Shown here: positions 35,316 to 44,327 of the stretch, piece by piece
Layout of the letters: each line of letters begins with the position of its first letter
Position numbering within the stretch: position 1 is the first letter of the stretch
Source: Bacillus sp. EB600
Lineage (GTDB): Bacteria; Bacillota; Bacilli; Bacillales; Cytobacillaceae
NCBI RefSeq assembly: GCF_024494385.1
Contig: NZ_JAEVLT010000006.1
Span: forward strand, 62,001 to 126,000
Length of the DNA stretch: 64,000 bases
Reading direction: 5' to 3'
Notes under the pieces: generated by a model
Databases searched by the model: none
Told to the model about the DNA's origin: nothing
Seen by the model: the letters and a program-made list of their open reading frames with translations, nothing else
Translations under genes and position numbers: made by a program

Positions 35316-35325
35316 CAATAAACTA

Positions 35326-37500
35326 TTAGCCTTGTGGAGAATTTTTCTGCACTACTTGATTTGGATCAGCATTTTGAACTGTTTGTCCTGCCGTAGGATT
35401 CATTTGTCCTACCTGTTGACGTTGCTTCTTTAAATTAAAGTAAGCATCGAGCACTTGTCGCCCAATCTCTTCGTTTGGACTTGGTCCTGTAGCTCCTTCG
35501 TATGCCCAAGGAACTAAGACCGCCATTGCAATCTCTGGATTGCTGGCTGGTGCAAAAGCTACCAGGCTGAGGTTCATTACTTCTGGGTCATTTTTTCCAA
35601 ACTGTTTTCTTAGCGGACCATCATAAAAGGCCTGGGCTGTACCTGTTTTTCCCGCAGGATCATAATCTGCGCTTCCAAAGTATTTTACAGCAGTACCATC
35701 GCCTACCTGCATGACCATTTTAAATCCTTGTTGAACCCGCTGAATCCAGCTGTCTTGGGCATTGATTTTATCCAGAATTTTTGTTGGAACTTGCTCAATA
35801 ATTGGGCCTAATTCTTTGTTATCCGTTGATGGTTCTCTAATTTCTTTTACAATATGTGGCTGTACTCGATAACCGCCATTTGCGATGGTTGATACATATT
35901 GAGCCAGCTGTATCGTGGTGTACGTATCATACTGTCCGATGCCAAGATACATAAGTTTACCAGGGATTCTTTCAGTACCTTTGAATCCTGCTGTTTCGTT
36001 CGGTAAATCAATTCCTGTTACCTTACCGAGCCCGAATTGGGCAAAGGATTGACGAATTGTGTCAAAAGTATTCATATTTAACTTTAGCCCTTGCCCCGGG
36101 GCATATTGTCCCCCAGCCATCGCAATTACGGTTTTCCACATATATACGTTGGAGGAAACCTGAAGGGCTCTTAAATCGTTAATCGGGCCAAATGTTTTCC
36201 ATGACTTTTCTAAAGGCGTGCCTTTAATGTTTAACGGTTCATCTACCAGCACTTGTCCAGGTTGTATGGCACCTGTTTCATAACCTGTCAAAACAGTGGC
36301 ACCCTTAACAGCGGAACCAACGTTGTAAGAAGTTGTTATATTCCCAAGGGCAAAGTCTTTCATTTCCGGCTTCCCAGTTTGCGGATTATTGACAATTTGC
36401 TTGCCGGCCATTGTTAAGATTTCACCGGTGTGCGGATCCATCAGTACAACAAATACTCTATCCGCCAGCCTTGAGGCCGGGTTTTGTTTTAGTTTCCAAA
36501 GTCCGTTTTCAATAATTTGTTCGACTTGTTGCTGCAGATCCATATCAATTGTCAGTACTAGATCATCGCCCCTTTGTCCATCAGAAACAGTCTCCGTAGA
36601 CAAAATATTTCCCGATTTATCTGTTTTACTTTGCAATTTTGCTTTTTGTCCCTGCAATACATCCTCGTATTCTTGTTCAAGATAGCTTGTTCCGACACGG
36701 TCATTGCGGCTATAACCTTGTGCAAGATATTTTTCAAGCTCATCCTTTGGGATCCCCTGTTGAGAAGAGCTTACATTTCCTAAAATAGTTTGGAGTGTAT
36801 TGCCATAAGCGTAAGAACGGGCCCAATCTGTCGTTGTATCCACCCCTGGGAGGTTTGCAAGATTTTCACTAACCTCTGCATATTCTTGCGGTGTTACATT
36901 TTGATTTTTTATAATTTGCGAATTTAGAGTATAACCGCTATTCATTTTACTAAAAATAGCGACAGTATTTAAATTTAAACTACTAAGATCTTTATCTGTA
37001 ATTCTTTTTAACTGAAGATTATATAGCTGTTTAGCATCCAGTTTCTTTAATTCGCTTTTCTTAATTAAAGCTTGGGCTTTTTCCGGATATTTCACAAGCC
37101 AAAAATCTTTTTGATCCCGTACACTAACTGTCTTTTTCAAGTAATCCGGATCCATTGGATTTGATGTGTTCATGTCGATTAGTTTTGACAAATTTTCAGC
37201 AGTCTTGAGGGTTTCCTGCGGGTCAGCATTCTGTTTCTTTGTATAGGTTATTGCGTTTAATGGAGTATTATCGACAATCACCTTTCCATTTCGATCATAC
37301 ATCTTTCCTCGTGGTACCGGGCTGTTAACTGTTACATCAACTGTCCTTTGAACTTCCCGTTTATAGTCATCTCCATAGACAATCTGAACAACTCCTAAGC
37401 GAAGTATCAGTAATGAAAAAAGGCAAAAGACAAGAAAAAATATCATGTTAAAACGAAAAGAAACATGTTTCTTCTTTTTCTTCGATTCCGTGTTCAACAA
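35326..37500 (-). CDS. Class B penicillin-binding protein (PBP2/PbpA-like transpeptidase)
   Basis: A membrane-anchored transpeptidase of about 724 residues that crosslinks peptidoglycan. One N-terminal membrane segment is followed by the PBP dimerisation domain (SPVPRGKMYDRNGKVI) and the transpeptidase domain with SAVK (in YNVGSAVKGATVL), SSN (VSSNVYM) and KTGTAQ. Length and order match the PbpA/PbpH pair of B. subtilis that supports rod shape. The start is uncertain: an ATG at 37539 has no ribosome site, while TTG 37500 has AAAGGAAG 6 bases before it and gives an N-terminus of the usual form. The C-terminal tail is Gln/Asn/Pro-rich. No lipobox. Confidence 0.88.
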   Translation of the reverse strand: MLNTESKKKKKHVSFRFNMIFFLVFCLFSLLILRLGVVQIVYGDDYKREVQRTVDVTVNSPVPRGKMYDRNGKVIVDNTPLNAITYTKKQNADPQETLKTAENLSKLIDMNTSNPMDPDYLKKTVSVRDQKDFWLVKYPEKAQALIKKSELKKLDAKQLYNLQLKRITDKDLSSLNLNTVAIFSKMNSGYTLNSQIIKNQNVTPQEYAEVSENLANLPGVDTTTDWARSYAYGNTLQTILGNVSSSQQGIPKDELEKYLAQGYSRNDRVGTSYLEQEYEDVLQGQKAKLQSKTDKSGNILSTETVSDGQRGDDLVLTIDMDLQQQVEQIIENGLWKLKQNPASRLADRVFVVLMDPHTGEILTMAGKQIVNNPQTGKPEMKDFALGNITTSYNVGSAVKGATVLTGYETGAIQPGQVLVDEPLNIKGTPLEKSWKTFGPINDLRALQVSSNVYMWKTVIAMAGGQYAPGQGLKLNMNTFDTIRQSFAQFGLGKVTGIDLPNETAGFKGTERIPGKLMYLGIGQYDTYTTIQLAQYVSTIANGGYRVQPHIVKEIREPSTDNKELGPIIEQVPTKILDKINAQDSWIQRVQQGFKMVMQVGDGTAVKYFGSADYDPAGKTGTAQAFYDGPLRKQFGKNDPEVMNLSLVAFAPASNPEIAMAVLVPWAYEGATGPSPNEEIGRQVLDAYFNLKKQRQQVGQMNPTAGQTVQNADPNQVVQKNSPQG

Positions 37501-38096
37501 CAGACACTTCCTTTTACAAAGTTGGCGAGTTTTCTTCATTAAGGTGAATTTATTTCTTTCAACTAAAGAATGCGTTAGAAAGAAAATGATGTCTTTGTAA
37601 ATCTTTTTGTGTTTTAGTAGTAAATGAGGTCATATGTAGTACAAAAAAGAAGAGTAGATAAGGAAAACTCTTAACATCTTTATCTATCCTTTTTTACCTA
37701 TATAATGAGCAACATTTTAAAGAAATTCATTCTTATAAAGTGTTTTTTTAATATCTTGACTTTTAATAAAACAAGTGAAGCTCCGTTTTTATTTGATTGT
37801 AATAGATTAAGATCATTCGTTACAAGAAATACCGGCAATATCATAGGATTAAACAAATCACAATAAACGGTAAATAGTATAGCTCAAAGTGTGTCTTATG
37901 AATGTAATCGAGAACAACTCCTTTTTTGTATAAAACTTGTTTAATCTACAGGATATCTACCTTCCTCCGTCCTTAGAATCCACTATACAACAAATTTGTG
38001 AACATTTTGGGAACTTTTCCTCTCTAACAGTTTTTTCGGTCGTATGATGATATAAAAGTGATATCAATACAATTTTATATCACAGAGGGGTTATTA
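37501..38096. other. Intergenic stretch
   Basis: No gene seen. It is AT-rich; an imperfect A/T-rich hairpin lies near 37646-37700. A run of ten G at about 38178 belongs to the broken gene that follows. Confidence 0.4.
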
Positions 38097-38938
38097 TGAA
38101 AGAAAAATCCATTTAGCACTTGTCTTTGTGTTAATATGTATTATTGGTGAGATTTACTTATTCTTTAATACCCTATCAGTTGGGGGGGGGATAAGGCGCG
38201 ATCGTAGTGATCATTCTTGGCTTAATCATTGCCACAAGTTTAACCATTGTGCAACCAAACGAAGCAAAAGTATTAACGTTTTTCGCCACCTATATTGGTG
38301 TCATTCGTGATCAGGGATTTTAGGGGCAACTATTCCTTTCACCTTCAAAGGAAGCGTATCATTGCGTGTAATGAATTTTACAAGCGAAAGTTAAAGGTAA
38401 ATGATTTAGAAGGAAGTCCAATTGAAGGTGCTGCAGTGGTGGTTTATAAAGTTAATGATTCAGCTAAAGCGTTGTTTGACTTTAAAAACTATGAAAAATT
38501 TATTCAAATCCAAAGTGAAACAGGAATTCGTCATATTGCGAGTAGATATGCTTATGATTTGTGAAAATGTTGGCGAAAATACCCTAACTAAGACAAAATA
38601 GTGATGAAATTGCAGAAGTTCTTGTTAATGATTTACAAAAGAGGCTGGATATTGCCGGTGTCAGTGTGATTGAATCCCGGAATATGCATCTTGCTTATTC
38701 TCAAGAAATTGCAGCTGCTATGCTTCAAAGGCAACAAGCGAATGCCGTTTTATCTGCTTGTAAAGTGATTGTTGACGGAGCAGTTGGGCTTGTAAAAGCA
38801 GCGATTGATCAGCTTCAAGAACAGGAAATCGTCGAACTGGATGAAGAGAAAAAGGCACAGATGGTAAATAATCTAATGGTAGCTATTGTTTCGGAGAAGG
38901 GAACACAGCCTATTATCAATACTGGGAGTATTTATTAA
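38097..38938 (+). pseudogene. Broken SPFH/Band 7 domain protein
   Basis: Pieces in all three frames reassemble an SPFH (stomatin/HflC-like) protein: an N-terminal membrane hairpin, TIVQPNEAKVLTFFATYIGV, then KLKVNDLEGSPIEGAAVVVY, FIQIQSETGIRHIASRYAYD, and a C-terminal helix with [20 protein letters not shown]. Lesions include a stop six codons in, a shift at a run of ten G (about 38178-38187), a TAG after RDQGF (about 38331), a shift near 38350-38390 and loss of sequence near 38565-38600. Each piece is well preserved in itself, so the decay is recent. Intact relatives organise membrane microdomains. Confidence 0.8.
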
Positions 38939-38951
38939 GGTTGCGATGTAA

Positions 38952-39101
38952 ATGAGTAAACGAAAAGCATTTCCGTTACGGATCGATCCACAACTATACA
39001 AAGTCCTGGAAAAATGGGCACAGGACGAACTGCGAAGTGTGAATGCCCATATAGAGGTAATCTTAAAAGAAGCGGCAAAAAAAGCTGGAAGAATCAAATA
39101 G
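38952..39101 (+). CDS. Small Arc-type ribbon-helix-helix protein
   Basis: A 49-residue protein starting [20 protein letters not shown] and continuing [20 protein letters not shown]. This is a ribbon-helix-helix fold with the FPLRI strand as the DNA-contacting element. Small genes of this type regularly follow SPFH genes in Bacillus, which supports both calls. It remains intact although its partner is broken. The ribosome site is weak (AAGG, 12 bases), so it may have depended on translation of the upstream gene. Confidence 0.7.
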   Translation: MSKRKAFPLRIDPQLYKVLEKWAQDELRSVNAHIEVILKEAAKKAGRIK

Positions 39102-39220
39102 TAATAATATCATTTGATAGGGTTGAGCCCTGCTCTCAATCAGTAATAAGGTTTTACGAAGTAAAGCAACAAAAAATCTGTGAATAAGGCTTTGTGAAAC
39201 ATAACGTAGGAGGTAATTTG

Positions 39221-40156
39221 ATGCTAAAAATCACAGGAGTGTCGAAGCGCTTTGGCGAGAAGATCGCAGTGGATGCGCTCGATATGACCGTCGCGGGTGG
39301 CGAGGTGATGGGGCTCATCGGGCAAAATGGCTCGGGCAAGACCACGACTTTTCGGATGATTCTCAACTTTATCAACGCGGACAGCGGCAGCATCAGCTGG
39401 GACGGGGCGCCCATCACGCAAGCACTTAAGCAGAAAATCGGCTTTCTGCCGGAGGAGCGCGGGCTCTACCAGAAGATGACGGTCGAGGATCAGATTGTCT
39501 ATTTCGCGGAGCTGCACGGAATGAAGCGCGCGGACGCGCGGGCGAAGCTCAATAACTGGCTGACGCGTCTTGATGTCGTGGGGAAAGCTACGGATAAGGT
39601 GCAGGCGCTCTCCAAGGGTAACGCGCAGAAGGTGCAGTTCATCGCGACACTGATTCACGAGCCAGAGTTTTTGATTTTGGATGAGCCTTTTACGGGGCTT
39701 GATCCAGTCAATACCGGGCTCCTTCGCAATGAAATCAAGCGGATAAAGGAGCAGGGTGCGGTGGTCATCTTCTCCAATCACAATATGAGCGATGTGGAGC
39801 TTCTTTCGGACAATCTGACGATGCTGAAAAATGGCAAGACCGTGCTGCAAGGAGGCGTGCAAGCCATTCGAGAGTCCTATGGTCGCACGCGGGTTTATCT
39901 GGAATCGGATATTTCCGATGAGGAACTACGCGGCTTTGCAGGCGTGCAGTCGATCGAAAAGCAGGTAGGCGGTCGTGTGGTGCAAGTCGCCGACGAGGCG
40001 GTGGGGCACGAGATTTTCAAGCGAGTGAGTGCGTCTGGCTACGTGCAAGCCTTTATGCAGGCGCCGCCGACATTGGATGAGATTTTCCGGATGAAGGTTG
40101 AACACGGCCAGAGCGTTCAATCGGTAGGTAACAAGAGCATTGGAGGTGGCAAATGA
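39221..40156 (+). CDS. ABC transporter ATP-binding protein (NatA/YhaQ-like exporter)
   Basis: A 311-residue ATPase. Walker A GQNGSGKTT (about 38-46), signature ALSKGNAQKVQF (the LSxGN variant of this exporter group) and Walker B FLILDEPFTGLDP are present, with a C-terminal DUF4162-like extension (about 220-300). ATG 39221 has TAGGAGG 7 bases upstream. The gene is GC-rich against its surroundings (37 of the 60 bases 39241-39300 are G or C) and uses GCG, CGC and GGC codons freely, so it looks acquired. It overlaps the permease gene by four bases. The cargo is unknown; relatives export sodium or drugs. Confidence 0.9.
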   Translation: MLKITGVSKRFGEKIAVDALDMTVAGGEVMGLIGQNGSGKTTTFRMILNFINADSGSISWDGAPITQALKQKIGFLPEERGLYQKMTVEDQIVYFAELHGMKRADARAKLNNWLTRLDVVGKATDKVQALSKGNAQKVQFIATLIHEPEFLILDEPFTGLDPVNTGLLRNEIKRIKEQGAVVIFSNHNMSDVELLSDNLTMLKNGKTVLQGGVQAIRESYGRTRVYLESDISDEELRGFAGVQSIEKQVGGRVVQVADEAVGHEIFKRVSASGYVQAFMQAPPTLDEIFRMKVEHGQSVQSVGNKSIGGGK

Positions 40157-41541
40157 TGAATCAACTCTGGCTTGTAGCCAAAAACGCTTATCTGAAGCGG
40201 CTGAAGTCCTTTAGCTTTTGGGCGCTGGTCATTGGACCGCTCCTTATGCCTATCATCGCCATCGGAATCTCCTATATGAATGGCAATGGCGCCACTCCGA
40301 AGCTCGCTGTGGTGAATGAACCGTCTCTCGTGCAAGCGCTGAAGCAGGAGAAGTCGATTGATGCGACGATTTCTGAGGTTGCGAGCAAGTCTGAGGCGCA
40401 AAAGCAGCTGAGTAATCATGATATTGATGCTTTTCTTACCTTTGATAGAAGTACGGAGAAGTTTCAGCTGATGGCGACTTCAAAGACGGCTGGGAAATTC
40501 AATGAAGCTAGTGTTCGGACGGCACTGACGCAACTCTTGATTGTGAAGCGTTCGGCGCAGGTGCATCTGACGAGTGCAGAAGCCGCAGCCCTCTTGCAGC
40601 CCGCTCAGCTCTCGATAGTCACACAAAATGCAGGTGGCACAACGCTTAACGCAACACAGATTGGGGCTAATAGCCACCTTGCGATTTTCACAGTCATTGT
40701 TATCTTTATTTTCCTAACCCTCTACACGGGCGTCATTTCGCAGGAAATCGCGAATGAGAAGTCGAATCGCATCATGGAAATCCTGCTTGCCGTGACTTCA
40801 AGCCGCGTGCAGTATTTTGGTAAGACACTTGGCGTGATGCTGCTCGCGCTTACGCATATCGCAATTTACGCGGTCAGTGGGACGGCGCTCTACTTTGGCT
40901 TTAAGGATAATAGCGCCGTTATGCAGGTGACCTCGATGATGGCGGGGCTGAATGCAGGCTTTCTCGTTTATATTGCCTTGATGACCTTTATCGCGGTAGT
41001 GGGCTTCCTGATGCTTGCGTCCATCGTTGCCTCCCTCGTCAACGACCAGAGTCAAGCTCAGCAAGCCACACAGCCTGTGATCTATTTAAGTGTGATTGGT
41101 TATATTGCGAGCTTCGCGCTGACCGCGAATCCGAGCAATGTTGTCTTACAAGTAATGTCCTTCATTCCCTTTCTCTCGCCGACCATGATGCCGACGCGCT
41201 TCGCGAATCAGGCTGTGGGAGCGGGCGAGGCTTGGATAGCGCTTTTGCTGCAGGTCATCGCTGTGGGCTTGGTCGCTTACTTCGGTGAACGTGTTTATTC
41301 GCGCAATGTCCTGTCGTATAGCGAAGGCAACCTTATTCGGCAGCTTTTCCGCAATATTCGTGGGGAACGACGTGGTTCAACTGTTGTAGCCCCAACGTTC
41401 GAGACGAAAAACGGCGGTCTGAAAGCGAGCAATGGTGGCGGACGCAAGAGCCTCAATCAGCGGCTCGGTATACGCAATCGGTTGATAATTGCGGGAATCA
41501 TCATCATCGTGGTTTTAATCCGTCTATTCCTGAAAAAATAG
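40153..41541 (+). CDS. ABC-2 type exporter permease (NatB/YhaP-like)
   Basis: A 462-residue membrane protein. There is one N-terminal segment (FWALVIGPLLMPIIAIGI), a large extracytoplasmic domain (about 45-175), then five segments including IFTVIVIFIFLTLYTGVI and the QEIANEKSNRIMEILLAVTS block that defines the NatB group. The C-terminus ends in a final membrane segment and a basic tail. The same high-GC signature as the ATPase gene indicates joint transfer. ATGATG overlaps the ATPase stop. The sequence returns to about 33% G+C right after the stop. Confidence 0.9.
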   Translation: MMNQLWLVAKNAYLKRLKSFSFWALVIGPLLMPIIAIGISYMNGNGATPKLAVVNEPSLVQALKQEKSIDATISEVASKSEAQKQLSNHDIDAFLTFDRSTEKFQLMATSKTAGKFNEASVRTALTQLLIVKRSAQVHLTSAEAAALLQPAQLSIVTQNAGGTTLNATQIGANSHLAIFTVIVIFIFLTLYTGVISQEIANEKSNRIMEILLAVTSSRVQYFGKTLGVMLLALTHIAIYAVSGTALYFGFKDNSAVMQVTSMMAGLNAGFLVYIALMTFIAVVGFLMLASIVASLVNDQSQAQQATQPVIYLSVIGYIASFALTANPSNVVLQVMSFIPFLSPTMMPTRFANQAVGAGEAWIALLLQVIAVGLVAYFGERVYSRNVLSYSEGNLIRQLFRNIRGERRGSTVVAPTFETKNGGLKASNGGGRKSLNQRLGIRNRLIIAGIIIIVVLIRLFLKK

Positions 41542-41601
41542 AAATTAAATAAGCACCTTAACAAAACTTTTGAGTTTTTTTGTGGTAAAAATGGAATTAT
41601 T

Positions 41602-41841
41602 TTGTATTTAAGCAGGGAATTTTCAATAATATGTGGTGAAGTTATTGCTGCCAGTAATTTTGCAAAATGGAAGACAAGACTTCTAATAATCGCTATATCA
41701 TCTATATTGCTTCATAATTTTCCTTTTCAATTCATAAGTTTTCCATTTGATATTATAACGCTTTGGATTACTATGATTTTGACCATTCTTTCAAGCTGTG
41801 ATTATTTTGTAAAGAATAAAACATTCCTTATGGGTAGCTAA
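41602..41841 (+). pseudogene. pgsA C-terminal fragment
   Basis: About 75 residues reading VIAASNFAKWKTRLLIIAIS, then LLHNFPFQFISFPFDIITLW and DYFVKNKTFL. This matches the C-terminal third of phosphatidylglycerophosphate synthase (the K-x-K-T region and the last two membrane segments). The catalytic CDP-alcohol motif would lie upstream and is missing. An intact pgsA should exist elsewhere in the genome. Confidence 0.65.
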
Positions 41842-41855
41842 ACCATCTTTAACTA

Positions 41856-42182
41856 ACGGAGTGTTTATATACAGTATATAAAGGTTCAGTAGAATCTGTA
41901 CCAGCAGTTTTGGCTGCATCGGCAGCTGGAATTCCGATAGGAGCCGGTGAGATATTTGGAGGTGGAGCAGCACCTGCTATTGGAGGATTTGTAGCTCAGA
42001 ACTATGGGATACAAAATACTTTATATATTGGATTAGTTGGACTTGTTGTTAGTATTGTCATCTCGGTGTTCCTAAAGGAAACGGCACCAATTAAAGTCAC
42101 CCTTAAACAGGAACAAGACGACATTCAAGTCATTAATAACCAAACAGCATTGGTTCAAAAATCAAAGAATAAAAGCCAGTAA
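41856..42182 (+). pseudogene. MFS transporter C-terminal fragment
   Basis: A frame without a credible start reading VESVPAVLAASAAGIPIGAG, EIFGGGAAPAIGGFVAQNYG, then a final membrane segment and a hydrophilic tail. This is the last two to three helices of a major facilitator. The start is lost at the junction with the pgsA piece. A very strong terminator follows, as for a once-functional gene. Confidence 0.65.
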
Positions 42183-42227
42183 AAAAGTCCCTCATTCTTG
42201 GAAGCCGTTCAAGAATGAGGGACTTTT
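42182..42227 (+). terminator. Strong Rho-independent terminator
   Basis: AAAAGTCCCTCATTCTTG pairs perfectly with CAAGAATGAGGGACTTTT (18 bp). The 42228-42559 stretch after it holds no clear gene; a minus-strand reading gives short protein-like pieces interrupted by stops. Confidence 0.9.
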
Positions 42228-42559
42228 GTGTTAAGTACTTCCTTTTTCAGCTGCATTGTGATCTTTTGCTGTCATTTTACGAATGAATGGAATTTCCCAT
42301 CGGTCTAATCAAATTCTGCCAGCGTTGAGGCCTTCTTTTTTCGGCCATCCGTGTCTTAGGATGAAAAAGAAATCCAATAAATGTCATGTGGGCAGTGCTA
42401 CTAACAATAGTCTTTTTTATCCATACACTTTATACATTTATTAATATAATATAAGTAATATTACAATAGGATTATCTAATTGGATTTCGCCGATTAAGAA
42501 AATAGATAAATAACTCACATAATGTTCCAGATCATATGAAAAGCGAAAGGAGGTACATT

Positions 42560-43348
42560 ATGAACACAGATCAAGCTTTTTACTTGTTAAAGAATGCAGG
42601 AGTCACGGAAGATATTAGTATTCAAACGGTTAGACGTTGGCTGCGTGAAAGTAAGATTAACTATGAGGGAACAGGGAAGCAGAAAACTGGATTTATACTT
42701 GATGATACAGATCAAGCTTTTAACCTACTAAAGGACGCAGGAGTAACTGAAAATAATTCTATTCAAATTGTTCGACGATGGCTGCGTGAAGGTAAGATTG
42801 AGAACGTAGGAACCGGAAATAGGAGAACTGAATACATACCAAATGAAACAACTTCAAAGCTATTTTTAAATAATCCAACGGATCAGGATAAGATTATCCG
42901 CCAATTAAAAGTAAAAATAAAAGCACAGGATGAACATATAAAAGGAATTGAGGATCTTCATAAGCATTCCATAAAAACATTAATACAGCAAAGAGAAAAA
43001 TTAAATCAAGAAATCGCCACCCTAGAGAATGAGAAAAGTGATTTACAAAGTGAAACCCAGAAGTTATTAAAAGAGAATATTGATTTACGCAATGAATTGT
43101 TAAAATTAAAAGAAGAACTTTTAAAAGGATATAAAAGAGAACCTGAGAAGGCCCAGGTAACGCCGCCATCCAAAACGAATGATTATCGTCAAAAATTAGG
43201 GCTTTCAAAAACAGCGGGTGAGAAAGAAGTAGTAACAGGATATAAAAAATTATTAAAAATAACACACCCTGATCACGGTGGTAACGCAGCAGCCTTTCAT
43301 TACATAAAAACCGACTATGATCATTTTAGAAATAGTATTAAAGGGTGA
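42560..43348 (+). CDS. Double HTH, coiled-coil and J-domain protein
   Basis: A 262-residue soluble protein with an unusual order. Residues 1-45 and 53-95 are two copies of one motif (TDQAF-x-LLK-[DN]-AGVTE, then SIQ-x-VRRWLRE-x-KI), which reads as a MerR-like winged helix. Residues about 110-200 form a charged coiled coil. Residues about 210-262 are a short J domain with helix II LLKITHPDHGGNAAAF, whose HPD would recruit DnaK. It may couple Hsp70 to a DNA site or a regulator. ATG 42560 has AAAGGAGG 5 bases upstream. It stands alone. Confidence 0.7.
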   Translation: MNTDQAFYLLKNAGVTEDISIQTVRRWLRESKINYEGTGKQKTGFILDDTDQAFNLLKDAGVTENNSIQIVRRWLREGKIENVGTGNRRTEYIPNETTSKLFLNNPTDQDKIIRQLKVKIKAQDEHIKGIEDLHKHSIKTLIQQREKLNQEIATLENEKSDLQSETQKLLKENIDLRNELLKLKEELLKGYKREPEKAQVTPPSKTNDYRQKLGLSKTAGEKEVVTGYKKLLKITHPDHGGNAAAFHYIKTDYDHFRNSIKG

Positions 43349-43530
43349 TAGAAAATTAGATTCATCGATCTTCCACCAAATTTTTTTAGAAGGTGGTTTT
43401 TTTATGCAAATGTTGTATAAAAAACCATAAAGTATTCTGAAAGTACATAAAACCAGTCTTTTTCCCAATAATGTCAGCGTTTGTATTCTCAAATACTTTT
43501 AAGGCCTCATATAGCAAATCACGTCCATAA

Positions 43531-43557
43531 TAAAAAGGGACAGGTAAAAACCTGTCC
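43531..43557 (-). terminator. Terminator of the Asn-rich lipoprotein gene
   Basis: On the minus strand GGACAGGT, TTTT loop, ACCTGTCC, then CTTTTTA, 5 bases past the stop. Confidence 0.8.
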
Positions 43558-43562
43558 AGCTT

Positions 43563-43970
43563 CTATTCGTCCCGATTGTCACGGTCATTTACATCAATAT
43601 CGTCCTCGATAATATCTTCTTTCTTCGTGTTGTTATCCTTAATCAAATCTTTGTCAGTGTCTGTGTTTTTATCTTTAGAAGGGGGGTAATAATTGTTATT
43701 CAAATTGTTATCACGATTATTAAGGTTGTTGTTATTCAAATTGTTATCAGGGTTATTAAGGTTGTTATTATTCAAATTGTTATCGCGGTCATTTAAGTTG
43801 TTATTATTCAAATTGTTACGATCCAAGTTATTGTTTAAGTTACGATTATCATTTGCTGGATTATTGATTCGCAGCTGATTTCGGTCATTGACACCTTTAT
43901 TATTACACGCACCTAATACTGTTGCAGATAAGACAGTTCCTGCAAGCATTAAAAATAATTTTTTCTTCAA
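43563..43970 (-). CDS. Asn-rich repeat lipoprotein
   Basis: A 135-residue protein with a signal peptide and lipobox VLGAC (Cys at about 22), then Asn/Asp/Leu-rich repeats of about 14 residues (NNLNN-NNLN-[DPR]-DN pattern), encoded by 42-base DNA repeats at about 43700-43830, and an acidic, Asp-rich end. The start is TTG 43970, 8 bases after AAGGAGG on the minus strand; a longer N-terminus to 44003 includes that site. It is anchored on the outer membrane face or, in a sporulating cell, may be a spore-associated lipoprotein; that is a guess from composition. Confidence 0.7.
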   Translation of the reverse strand: MKKKLFLMLAGTVLSATVLGACNNKGVNDRNQLRINNPANDNRNLNNNLDRNNLNNNNLNDRDNNLNNNNLNNPDNNLNNNNLNNRDNNLNNNYYPPSKDKNTDTDKDLIKDNNTKKEDIIEDDIDVNDRDNRDE

Positions 43971-44083
43971 AGGTAAAGCCTCCTTAGTGAATTTCACTTT
44001 CATATATAGTTTTCCTAAATATAAAAAATATTTACTAGCACTTTTTTACAAAAATATTTTATGTAGCTTACCGTTTAAAAGGG

Positions 44084-44200
44084 GATAGTAAAAAGGTAAT
44101 TAGTTCGCTAATTAATGGAGGACAAGAGGATTCAGCTTTTATCCTGAGAAGTAAGGTTAATGAAGAGTTTTTAGAAATTAGTTCACAGGATATGGATTAG
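44084..44200 (+). pseudogene. Possible gene tail
   Basis: A + strand frame without a start ends at TAG 44198-44200 and reads KKVISSLINGGQEDSAFILR, then SKVNEEFLEISSQDMD. It looks like a genuine C-terminus of a lost gene. No family recognised. Confidence 0.25.
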
Positions 44201-44269
44201 AATCGGTAACGAACAAACCGGTAGATACAGCGTCAATAACTTGAAACAATCAATCGTATGGTGGATTGT

Positions 44270-44310
44270 AAAAAATGGAAATCCCCAAACTTTTTAGATG
44301 GGGCATTTCC
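44270..44310 (-). terminator. Hairpin terminator of the HMA-like gene
   Basis: GGAAATCCCCA pairs with TGGGGCATTTCC (one bulge). On the minus strand it is followed by ATTTTTT, 18 bases after the stop. Confidence 0.7.
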
Positions 44311-44327
44311 TATTGATAAAAAGCAGC

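Noticed and set aside
39224-39862. 212-codon minus-strand frame opposite the ABC ATPase
   Set aside because: Long only because high G+C removes stops. All ABC motifs are on the + strand.
43693-43878. 61-codon + strand Leu-rich frame opposite the Asn-rich lipoprotein
   Set aside because: Shadow of the repeat. The minus strand has the signal peptide, lipobox, ribosome site and terminator.
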